From the NCBI GenBank assembly GCA_017609145.1, contig JAFCEM010000013.1, positions 1 through 15,711 of the forward strand: 15,711 nt of DNA, given 5' to 3'. The notes under the pieces were generated by a model, which ran no database searches, was not told the DNA's origin, and worked only from the letters and a program-made list of their open reading frames with translations. The position numbers and the translations under genes are program-made. Origin of the DNA: Candidatus Aenigmatarchaeota archaeon. GTDB taxonomy: Archaea; Aenigmatarchaeota; Aenigmatarchaeia; QMZP01. Below, piece by piece: positions 7,522-12,306 of the stretch (positions are counted from its first letter, which is position 1; every line of letters starts with the position of its first letter).

Positions 7522-8114
7522 TGTGTCGAGTCAGAACCAAGGCCCAGTGGTGCTGGGCACGGTTTCACACGCTGGGGAAAGAGTACGAACCTTCCATAGG
7601 ATATTTCCTCGCCGAACAGGTTCTCTGCTTCCCATGTTCCTGCCAATGGGTTATTGTTGTATGCTCCCTGGAAGAATTCACTGTCATAGAAACCAGCAAA
7701 TACACCGTTATGGTATATTCCCCATACCTTTTTACCGAGGTTGTCCTCTCCGGTGAAGTAGCCGTTGCCGAGCTTGCCCCACATTATGTGTTCTCCATTA
7801 TTTGTCCAGAGCAGGAACCTTCTGACTTTTATGTTGTCCAGTTCTCCTATACTCTCTTCTGTTATTTCATACGATTCTGGTATACTCTCTTCTTTTATTC
7901 CGGTTTCTGTTGCGTCGCCCAGTTCGTACAAAACATGTGTATGTACCGTTCGAGCCCTTATATTATTTGCCAGTTCATTGGAGTCGCACTGGTTATCTGC
8001 TGCTATTGATAATCCCTCAGGACCGTATTGGTTGACCGTTGCTGAAGCCACTGATATGACACCTGAGACTATTAATAGTCCCAACACTATTGGAACAAGA
8101 TACTTGTTCTCCAT
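7512..8114 (-). CDS. Hypothetical secreted Gly/aromatic-rich protein
   Basis: The 200-residue product has an N-terminal signal sequence (about 5-25, LVPIVLGLLIVSGVISVASA). The mature part is rich in Gly, Trp, Tyr and Phe; residues about 105-170 contain short WGxxGNGYFTG, WGIYHNGVFAGFY and GTWEAENLFG strands that look like small beta repeats. No family or catalytic motif is recognised, so it is probably an exported structural or binding protein. A strong Shine-Dalgarno, GGAGGTGA (minus strand, 8127-8120), sits 5 nt before the ATG at 8114. A second ATG 4 nt upstream is out of frame. A TATA-like TTTATATT lies near 8152-8159. The stop codon lies in the terminator hairpin. Confidence 0.75.
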   Translation of the reverse strand: MENKYLVPIVLGLLIVSGVISVASATVNQYGPEGLSIAADNQCDSNELANNIRARTVHTHVLYELGDATETGIKEESIPESYEITEESIGELDNIKVRRFLLWTNNGEHIMWGKLGNGYFTGEDNLGKKVWGIYHNGVFAGFYDSEFFQGAYNNNPLAGTWEAENLFGEEISYGRFVLFPQRVKPCPAPLGLGSDSTQGG

Positions 8115-8119
8115 TCATT

Positions 8120-8127
8120 TCACCTCC
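8120..8127 (-). promoter_or_regulatory. Strong Shine-Dalgarno GGAGGTGA
   Basis: This full-length Shine-Dalgarno fixes the ATG at 8114 as the start. It contrasts with the mostly leaderless neighbours, so this mRNA has a short leader. Confidence 0.7.
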
Positions 8128-8202
8128 TTGACCATTCTCAGAAATGAACAGAATATAAAGTCTGCAGTGAACAAGAGTGAACAAGACATTTTGGGGCGAA
8201 TC

Positions 8203-8212
8203 TTTAATAAAT
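8203..8212 (+). promoter_or_regulatory. TATA box of tRNA-Lys(CUU)
   Basis: TTTAATAAAT is centred about 30 nt upstream of the tRNA 5' end at 8238. Confidence 0.5.
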
Positions 8213-8254
8213 ACATTATCATCTATTACTATTCAATGGGCCCGTAGCTCAGCC

Positions 8255-8335
8255 ACCTGAGCCTTTTTGCAGGAGGCCAAGGCCTTCCCCAAAAGGCTAA
8301 GGCTCACCCAAAAACACGAAAAGCTCGGGCTGAAA
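8255..8335 (+). other. D-loop intron of tRNA-Lys(CUU), 81 nt, family member 1
   Basis: BHB fold: exon UCAG (8249-8252) pairs with intron CUGA (8330-8333). The 5' bulge is CCA (8253-8255, cut CC|A) and the 3' bulge AAU (8334-8336, cut AA|U). The inner helix CCUGAGC (8256-8262) pairs with GCUCGGG (8323-8329). Splicing gives a standard D-loop AGCCUGGUUA. It shares the ACCTGAGCC start, the CCTTTT/AAAAGG helix and the CTAAGGCTCACCCAAA core with the T-loop introns, but carries a smaller hairpin (GGAGGC, CAAG, GCCUUCC) in place of their three-way junction. Confidence 0.85.
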
Positions 8336-8379
8336 TGGTTAGAGCACGAGGCTCTTAACCTCGGTGTCGCCGGTTCAAA

Positions 8380-8537
8380 ACCTGAGCCTTTCGAAAACAT
8401 CTCCCTACGCAAGCAGGGATTCCTCGTTTGCATGAGGGATGTTCTAAGAAAGGCTAAGGCTCACCCAAAGAACATGCAAATTAACGGTTCAATCCGTTAA
8501 TATGGTAATTCAGGGTGAGTAAAATCTAAGGAGAGAA
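8380..8537 (+). other. T-loop (59/60) intron of tRNA-Lys(CUU), 158 nt, family member 2
   Basis: BHB fold: outer helix is the T-stem. The central helix UUCA (8374-8377) pairs with AGAG (8532-8535), with one A-A mismatch and one U-G pair. The 5' bulge is AAA (cut between 8379 and 8380) and the 3' bulge AAU (cut between 8537 and 8538). The inner helix is CCUGAG/CUAAGG. The first 108 nt match the tRNA-Asp intron except at two positions; the 3' part differs and contains GGGTGAG (8513-8519), complementary to the core CTCACCC (8460-8466). Confidence 0.88.
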
Positions 8538-8551
8538 TCCGGCCGGGCCCA

Positions 8552-9748
8552 TTATTTGGCAGCGACATCTATACCAAAGACTTTCCTGTAAAGCTTCCAG
8601 GTTCTTATGAACTCGGCATGGGGCCAAGCAAGCGGCGCTATTGCATAGGCAATACCTTTTTTAAACATAGGATGCTTTTCTACGTTCTTTATCATTACTA
8701 TTCTGTCCTTCCTTAACAGACCAGATTCCTTGAAATCAGTAACATACTCCCTGAATTCTTTCACAGTTGCTATGTGTTCAGGTAGCATGTTTTCGTGTGC
8801 AACATCCAAGACCCATTTCAGGTGATGTTCCGCCTTTTCCCTGTTACCTGTTTTGATGTAATATTTGCACATGAGCAGAGTGAAGTGTGGCCATGGCCCC
8901 CATCCACCATTGTTCCTGCCGCTGTGCTTCGGGTACCTGCAGATCCCACCTAGATCTTTGTTCCACAAGGTCTTCTCTATCCTTTCCACCGTGGATTTCA
9001 TCTTTTCATTATCATCCGGGATTATGTCAAACTCCGAGAGTGCCAGGGCACTGGCATCGGGGTTCGTTTCGACAGAACTCGACTCCTTTATTCTTATTGT
9101 CTTTATGAACGAGTTGAGCCTTGAATTCCACATGTAATTGACTATGCCGCTCTTTATTCTGTTTGCAAGTATGTTGTAGTGTGAGTCTATCTTGAGCAGT
9201 TGCGCAATTTTGTGTATCTCCCTCAAAGCCGCGCAGCAGGTGCAGTTTGCCCAGATTTCCAGGCCCCTTTCCATCGGCGGGAATTCGTGAATAGAATTCG
9301 GCGTGAACACGAGGTCTTTCTCATTGTAAATGTTTTCTTTTATGTAATCAGCTGCGGCGATTATCTTTTTCCAGTTCTTCTCTGCAAATTCCAGCTCCTT
9401 TGTTTTCTTTACATATTCTGCAAGCGTAAAGAGTATCAGACCGCTTCCATCTATCTGAACCGGCTTGTATGACGCGTCATTCCCATCTACATCATACCTC
9501 TGCGGGAACGCGCCTGTCTTAAGCTGCTGATTGAACACGAACTCCAGACCCATTTTCGCTTCATTCATCATGCCGGCATCGAGAAATGCAAGCACGCAGA
9601 ATGCATGGTCCCTTGGATAAATATAAGGATACCTCTCACCTTTCGGGGTTGCAAGACAACCACCGTTATCCAACTGCACTGATTTGAGTACTTTTATCGA
9701 ACTTTGGTATATTTCTTCAGCTTTTTTGATATCGATTTTAGAAGTCAT
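8552..9748 (-). CDS. GH15-like (alpha/alpha)6 glycosidase
   Basis: This 398-residue protein resembles glucoamylase/trehalase-type inverting glycosidases without the N-terminal beta-domain. Visible motifs are YPYIYPRDHAF (40-50), QIDGSG (98-103), HEFPPMERGLEIWANC (154-169, probably holding the general acid), GGICRYP, GGWGPWPHF followed by a helical repeat, LPEH (322-325, E324 a candidate general base) and PLAWPHAEF (372-380). No signal peptide is seen, so it probably acts in the cytosol on a soluble alpha-glucoside or a glycosyl-glycerate. Its start lies 6 nt after the phosphatase stop codon, so the two form an operon. The substrate is not determinable here. GH63-type enzymes share this fold and some motifs. 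Confidence 0.85.
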   Translation of the reverse strand: MTSKIDIKKAEEIYQSSIKVLKSVQLDNGGCLATPKGERYPYIYPRDHAFCVLAFLDAGMMNEAKMGLEFVFNQQLKTGAFPQRYDVDGNDASYKPVQIDGSGLILFTLAEYVKKTKELEFAEKNWKKIIAAADYIKENIYNEKDLVFTPNSIHEFPPMERGLEIWANCTCCAALREIHKIAQLLKIDSHYNILANRIKSGIVNYMWNSRLNSFIKTIRIKESSSVETNPDASALALSEFDIIPDDNEKMKSTVERIEKTLWNKDLGGICRYPKHSGRNNGGWGPWPHFTLLMCKYYIKTGNREKAEHHLKWVLDVAHENMLPEHIATVKEFREYVTDFKESGLLRKDRIVMIKNVEKHPMFKKGIAYAIAPLAWPHAEFIRTWKLYRKVFGIDVAAK

Positions 9749-9754
9749 AGCACA

Positions 9755-10543
9755 TCATCTTATCTGTTGGTTTATTACTTTGTTCCAGCCCACGGGACCG
9801 ACCCCCTGTGCGTAACCAAACTTATTTGAAGCATAGCTCTTGTCGTGCCTCTGGACAAGGTATGGCATGTCAACCACCTCAAGCATGGCAAAATCATTCT
9901 GGGAATCACCTAGGCCGATGCTGGTTATCTCTCCGCACACCTTTTTGTACATATTTATAAGCAGCTTCACGGCCTTGCCCTTATCACTTGTTGAAACATG
10001 GCTGAAGAGGCCGCCCCTGACATATTTCAGGCCATTCTGCCTTATTATGCTGATAATTTCTTTCCTGTCACTTTCAATCAGAACCTTAAACGGTATGTCA
10101 TATCTCCTTTTCTTTGCCAGCCTTGAAAGGTGAATTGGCAGCCCGGTTACCTTTGACAGTTCTTTTGCGCTCATTTCATCAAAGGTAAGAATCCTGCTCT
10201 TTTTCTTGATTGCTGCGACAGTTTTCCCTATCTTGTCATGGTTTGAGCCAATTTTTATGACATGATAATTTTTATACGTATTATCATAATGGAACTTGAA
10301 CCCAAAGTAACCCTTTGGTATGAATACGGCTCCCCCGTTCTCAACTATAAACGGTTCCGTATTCTTTAATTTTTTCCTGTAATACTCAATCTCTTCACAC
10401 GTCTTGCTGCTGCAGATTATTAGAGGAATCTTTTCTTTTCTTATCTTCTCCAGACTAGGCAGGGCATCCTTATACGAATAGTCCTCATCGAGAAGGGTCA
10501 TATCAAGGTCCGTGAAGATGATCTTCGTGACGTGGGGATTCAT
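9755..10543 (-). CDS. mpgP: Mannosyl-3-phosphoglycerate phosphatase-like HAD hydrolase
   Basis: The 262-residue protein has the HAD subclass IIB pattern. Motif I is DLDMTLLD (D12 nucleophile, D14 acid/base), motif II is SSKT (45-48), ENGGAVF begins the cap-side signature, K188 in TSDKGKAV is the motif III Lys, and GLGDSQND (210-217) is motif IV with D213 and D217 binding Mg2+. The SSKT and ENGG forms are typical of MPGP, which makes mannosylglycerate from its phosphate. No mannosyl-3-phosphoglycerate synthase gene lies in this window, so glucosyl-3-phosphoglycerate or another sugar phosphate is possible. A TATA box at leaderless distance precedes the ATG. It is first in an operon with the glycosidase. 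Confidence 0.85.
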   Translation of the reverse strand: MNPHVTKIIFTDLDMTLLDEDYSYKDALPSLEKIRKEKIPLIICSSKTCEEIEYYRKKLKNTEPFIVENGGAVFIPKGYFGFKFHYDNTYKNYHVIKIGSNHDKIGKTVAAIKKKSRILTFDEMSAKELSKVTGLPIHLSRLAKKRRYDIPFKVLIESDRKEIISIIRQNGLKYVRGGLFSHVSTSDKGKAVKLLINMYKKVCGEITSIGLGDSQNDFAMLEVVDMPYLVQRHDKSYASNKFGYAQGVGPVGWNKVINQQIR

Positions 10544-10566
10544 GAGTTATTATTTTGTCCCGCAAG

Positions 10567-10575
10567 CTTATATTT
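10567..10575 (-). promoter_or_regulatory. TATA box of the phosphatase-glycosidase operon
   Basis: AAATATAAG on the minus strand is centred about 28 nt upstream of the ATG at 10543. Confidence 0.5.
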
Positions 10576-10590
10576 GCTTCGCAGGGTTCA

Positions 10591-10600
10591 TTTAAATTTA
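10591..10600 (+). promoter_or_regulatory. TATA box of the ArsR-like regulator
   Basis: TTTAAATTTA lies about 25 nt upstream of the ATG at 10618, at leaderless spacing. The 74-nt divergent region holds this box and the minus-strand one, so a single bound protein could affect both units. Confidence 0.5.
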
Positions 10601-10617
10601 TCGTTTAATATTATATC

Positions 10618-10923
10618 ATGGTGGACAAAATAATGCCAAACCTCAAGCGCGTGCTCTGGTATGTGCTTGCCGGCACCAAAGGGGGGATTACGAGAATAAA
10701 GATACTAAACTTATTAAAAGATAGACCTTATAATAGTAATCAGCTGAGTGCTGCAATGGGCATGGACTATAAGACCATTCAGCACCATCTCAGGGTGCTC
10801 GAAGAGAACAGGCTTATAATGACAGAGGAAAGGAAGTACGGGAAGATGTTCTTCCTCTCGCCGCTGTTTGAGCAATCAATTGACATATTCGAGGAGATAG
10901 TACAAAAGATGAAGGTGGTTTAA
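10618..10923 (+). CDS. ArsR-like winged-helix regulator
   Basis: This 101-residue protein is a single winged-helix domain. GGITRIKILNLLKDRPYNSNQLS is helix 1-2, GMDYKTIQHHLRVLEENRLI (about 48-67) the recognition helix region, and ERKYGKMFFLSP the wing. A C-terminal helix (FEQSIDIFEEIVQKM) probably dimerises. No metal-binding Cys cluster is present. The stop codon overlaps the start of the next gene by one base (TAATG), so regulator and membrane protein are translationally coupled. The pair suggests a membrane-linked sensor/regulator, but the signal is unknown. Confidence 0.88.
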   Translation: MVDKIMPNLKRVLWYVLAGTKGGITRIKILNLLKDRPYNSNQLSAAMGMDYKTIQHHLRVLEENRLIMTEERKYGKMFFLSPLFEQSIDIFEEIVQKMKVV

Positions 10924-11213
10924 TGGCGTTTTTGATATGGGATACGGCGACACTTGCCCTTATAGTGGTAAATGTAATCCTTACATTGTTACTGGTTTTC
11001 GTGTACACTAAGAACTACAAACAGATTAAGTCCAAGATGACGTTTGGGTTGCTTTTCTTTGCGCTGGCATTCCTAGTCGAGAACATCATAGATTTTTACT
11101 TCTATAATCTGATGATTGCGCAGAGCGCCTTTGATTTCACGACAATACACTTCACTGTCAATCTGATAGAGATGATAGGGCTCCTGGTCCTTTCATATGT
11201 CACGTGGAAATAA
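10923..11213 (+). CDS. Small three-helix membrane protein coupled to the regulator
   Basis: The 96-residue protein has three hydrophobic segments (about 10-28, 40-60 and 74-94) and almost no soluble part, with short charged loops (YTKNYKQIKSK). No family is named with confidence. Its ATG shares a base with the stop codon of the winged-helix gene. A role as the membrane partner of that regulator is inferred from the coupling alone. Confidence 0.8.
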   Translation: MAFLIWDTATLALIVVNVILTLLLVFVYTKNYKQIKSKMTFGLLFFALAFLVENIIDFYFYNLMIAQSAFDFTTIHFTVNLIEMIGLLVLSYVTWK

Positions 11214-11243
11214 CCCACCAGAGGGGCTTCAATTCTGTAGAGA

Positions 11244-11300
11244 TTTGGGAAAGACCTGAAACAAAGTTTGGGAAAGGCATTTATAAGGCGTTTGGGAAGT
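11244..11300 (+). repeat. Three phased TTTGGGAA repeats around a TATA box
   Basis: Copies are at 11244-11253 and 11267-11276 (both TTTGGGAAAG) and 11291-11300 (TTTGGGAAGT). The spacings are 23 and 24 bp, about two helical turns, so they face the same side of the DNA. The TATA box of the small Cys protein (11279-11286) lies between copies 2 and 3, so this is a candidate operator array. Confidence 0.6.
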
Positions 11301-11314
11301 AGTTTCAGATAACT

Positions 11315-11440
11315 ATGAAATGCATCGCCTGTGGCAACCATGAAGACCTGTACTACTGCAAGCTGAAAGACATGCGGGTTGGTCTTTGCGGTATCCACCT
11401 GCCAAACAAAAAGGTCTTTGACTTTGTTCATCCCGTGTGA
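11315..11440 (+). CDS. 41-residue Cys-rich mini-protein, probable zinc ribbon
   Basis: ATG at 11315 to TGA at 11440. The protein begins MKCIACGNHEDLYYCKLKD and contains GLCGIHLP, so its Cys/His residues (C3, C6, H9, C15, C25, H28) could bind one zinc. A TATA box, ATTTATAA (11279-11286), puts transcription start about 6 nt before the ATG. A hairpin terminator follows at 11473-11501. The intact transcription unit, the spaced Cys/His and the repeat array in its promoter argue that it is real. The function is unknown. Confidence 0.65.
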   Translation: MKCIACGNHEDLYYCKLKDMRVGLCGIHLPNKKVFDFVHPV

Positions 11441-11472
11441 CTTTCTTCAGATTCCCAACTTCCCTCCGAATA

Positions 11473-11501
11473 GGGGGTCGAAAGGCCCCCCTTTTCTTTT
11501 T
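11473..11501 (+). terminator. GAAA-tetraloop hairpin plus T-tract terminator
   Basis: GGGGGTC (11473-11479), loop GAAA and GGCCCCC (11484-11490) make a 7-bp stem with one G-U pair, followed by TTTTCTTTTT. It resembles a bacterial intrinsic terminator and ends the mini-protein unit. It also touches the stop codon of the convergent 53-residue ORF. Confidence 0.75.
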
Positions 11502-11661
11502 ATTCAAGATTTTCGATATCTTTCCAGTCACTTCTTATATTGTTAATCAGATATTCTACTACACTACGATAACTATCTAAAGAACCACCCTCTTTTGGCA
11601 CTGGTATGATTATGCCCGGCATTTTTAATTTTAAATATTGTACATTATCTTGCTCAACCAT
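11500..11661 (-). CDS. 53-residue hypothetical ORF
   Basis: The minus strand encodes MVEQDNVQYLKLKMPG and then IIIPVPKEGGSLDSYRSVVEY, ending in an acidic helix (NNIRSDWKDIENLE). The composition is protein-like, with alternating hydrophobic and charged residues. A TATA-like TTTATATTT (11710-11702) lies about 45 nt upstream and also serves as the 5S box on the other strand. No Shine-Dalgarno is clear, and M14 is an alternative start. It fills the gap between the terminator and the 5S promoter. No family is recognised. Confidence 0.45.
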   Translation of the reverse strand: MVEQDNVQYLKLKMPGIIIPVPKEGGSLDSYRSVVEYLINNIRSDWKDIENLE

Positions 11662-11701
11662 CTGTCTCGCCTGTCAGCTCCCCTATCCAAAGGGGGATAA
11701 G

Positions 11702-11710
11702 AAATATAAA
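11702..11710 (+). promoter_or_regulatory. TATA box of 5S rRNA
   Basis: AAATATAAA is centred about 29 nt upstream of the 5S 5' end near 11735. The complement can serve the divergent 53-residue ORF. Confidence 0.55.
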
Positions 11711-11734
11711 TGTGTTATCCAATTTAAATGTGAT

Positions 11735-11882
11735 GGCGGCCAAAGTGGGAGTGTACACCCGTTCCCATACAACTTTTTGCGGTGTTTAAACCGTGAAAGG
11801 GTGGGGGAATTCGAACACGGAAGTTAAGACTCCCTATGGTCTGGGTGTAAGCGTCTTCGGGTGTCAAGCCCAGATCGCTGCC
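11735..11882 (+). rRNA. 5S rRNA, interrupted by a 41-nt insert in loop C
   Basis: GGCGGC (11735-11740) pairs with GCTGCC (11877-11882) as helix I. GGGAGT (11747-11752) pairs with ACTCCC (11829-11834) in helix II. CCGT pairs with ACGG as helix III, followed by the hallmark GAACACGGAAGTTAAG. CTGGG/CCCAG with a TTCG-capped hairpin forms helices IV/V. Loop C should read CCCAUxxCGAAC, but 41 nt intervene (11769-11809). Without them the RNA is about 107 nt and loop C has its usual length. It is directly followed by tRNA-Asp, a linkage seen in several Euryarchaeota. The exact ends are approximate. Confidence 0.9.
11769..11809 (+). other. Probable BHB intron in 5S rRNA loop C
   Basis: UCCC (11763-11766) pairs with GGGG (11804-11807), with one U-G pair, as a 4-bp central helix. 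The 5' bulge is AUA (cut AU|A, 11768/11769) and the 3' bulge AAU (cut AA|U, 11809/11810). The inner helix CA-ACUUUUU (11770-11778, one bulged A) pairs with AAAGGGUG (11796-11803). A GCGGU/ACCGU hairpin with loop GUUUAA tops it. Splicing yields UUCCCAUUUCGAACACGG. A permanent expansion segment is the alternative. Confidence 0.75.
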
Positions 11883-11892
11883 TTTTAACCTA

Positions 11893-11901
11893 TTTATATA
11901 A
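11893..11901 (+). promoter_or_regulatory. TATA box of tRNA-Asp
   Basis: TTTATATAA is centred about 25 nt upstream of the tRNA-Asp 5' end at 11922, so this tRNA can be made independently of 5S. tRNA-Lys(UUU) starts 5 nt after tRNA-Asp and probably shares the transcript. Confidence 0.6.
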
Positions 11902-11921
11902 TAAATTCATCATATAGACAT

Positions 11922-12134
11922 GCTCCGGTAGTGTAGTGGCTTAGCATACGGCCCTGTCACGGCCGTGACGCGGGTTCAAAACCTGAGCCTTTCGAAAACA
12001 TCCCCCTGCGCAAGCAGGGATTCCTCGTTTGCATGAGGGATGTTCTAAGAAAGGCTAAGGCTCACCCAAAGAACATGCAAATTAACGGATAATACCGTTA
12101 ACTGTGAACTCAGGAGAAAATCCCGCCCGGGGCG
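11922..12134 (+). tRNA. tRNA-Asp(GUC) with a T-loop intron
   Basis: The acceptor GCTCCGG (11922-11928) pairs with CCGGGGC (12127-12133), and the discriminator is G12134 as expected for tRNA-Asp. The anticodon stem is CGGCC/GGCCG with loop CTGTCAC and anticodon GTC. The T-arm is GCGGG, TTCAAAT, CCCGC once 11981-12120 is removed. CCA is not encoded. No intron is present at 37/38. It lies between 5S rRNA and tRNA-Lys(UUU). Confidence 0.93.
11981..12120 (+). other. T-loop (59/60) intron of tRNA-Asp, 140 nt, family member 3
   Basis: BHB: central helix UUCA (11975-11978) with AGAA (12115-12118), one A-A mismatch; bulges AAA (cut 11980/11981) and AAU (cut 12120/12121); outer helix is the T-stem. 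Internal helices are P1 CCUGAG/CUCAGG; P2 CCUUUC/GAAAGG (11988-11993 and 12049-12054); P3 ACAUC/GAUGU; P4 CCCUGC with a GCAA loop (12004-12019); P5 CCUC/GAGG (12023-12038); and P6 UUAACGG/CCGUUAA (12082-12101). The P5 loop UUUGCAU (12028-12034) is complementary to AUGCAAA (12075-12081), a pseudoknot. Confidence 0.88.
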
Positions 12135-12154
12135 CTCATGGGCCCATAGCTCAG

Positions 12155-12214
12155 AACCCTTTTCGGGTCATTCCATACAAAAAGCGTTCACGGAAAAACG
12201 AAATGGGTGAGGAA
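12155..12214 (+). other. D-loop intron of tRNA-Lys(UUU), 60 nt
   Basis: Preferred fold: inner helix ACCC/GGGU, central CUC/GAG, 5' bulge AGA (cut AG|A), 3' bulge AAC (cut AA|C), giving the standard D-loop AGCCUGGUA. A second register (central CUCA/UGAG with GAA bulges on both strands) fits the BHB rule equally well but gives an 11-nt D-loop. The ends are therefore uncertain by 1-2 nt. Confidence 0.75.
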
Positions 12215-12237
12215 CCTGGTAGAGCACCGGGCTTTTA

Positions 12238-12290
12238 ACTATGTTAAAAGCATTGAGGTCTTGAATGACCAGATGATAAAACAGGAAGCT
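12238..12290 (+). other. Canonical 37/38 anticodon-loop intron of tRNA-Lys(UUU), 53 nt
   Basis: The outer helix is CCGGG/CCCGG. The central helix CUUU (12232-12235) pairs with GAAG, with one U-G pair. The 5' bulge is UAA (cut UA|A) and the 3' bulge CUA (cut CU|A, so A12291 is base 38). The anticodon loop can alternatively pair with the intron start: GCTTTTAAC (12231-12239) is the perfect complement of 12243-12251. Confidence 0.8.
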
Positions 12291-12306
12291 ACCCGGGTGT
12301 CCTGGG

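Larger units (their letters stand above)
8238..8551 (+). tRNA. tRNA-Lys(CUU) with two non-canonical introns
   Basis: Removing 8255-8335 and 8380-8537 leaves a complete 75-nt cloverleaf. The acceptor GGGCCCG (8238-8244) pairs with CGGGCCC (8544-8550) and the discriminator is A8551. The D-arm is GCTC, loop AGCCTGGTTA, GAGC. The anticodon stem is CGAGG/CCTCG with loop CTCTTAA and anticodon CTT at 8354-8356. The T-arm is GCCGG, TTCAAAT, CCGGC. There is no intron at the canonical 37/38 site. CCA is not encoded. The mature 3' end abuts the stop codon of the convergent glycosidase gene at 8552. Both introns show BHB folds and belong to the same sequence family as the tRNA-Asp intron. Confidence 0.92.

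Noticed and set aside
8255..8537. Open reading frames across the tRNA-Lys introns (for example 8267-8500) as a homing endonuclease
   Set aside because: They run through tRNA exons, have no LAGLIDADG or other nuclease motif, and the introns are far too short to encode one.
11244..11300. CRISPR-like array
   Set aside because: The three 8-10 nt repeats are too short, the spacers of about 13 nt are not protospacer-sized, and a TATA box lies between two of them.
11606..11827. 73-residue plus-strand ORF before and inside 5S
   Set aside because: It runs into the 5S rRNA gene and its composition reflects the rRNA, not a protein.
11735..11882. Halococcus-type permanent 5S insertion
   Set aside because: Not fully excluded, but the BHB bulges and the exact restoration of loop C favour a spliced intron; the Halococcus insertion is larger and, as I recall, located elsewhere in the molecule.
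11981..12120. Group I or group II intron
   Set aside because: At 140-158 nt it lacks the conserved catalytic core elements of both types, and the ends form a BHB at exact tRNA-restoring positions.
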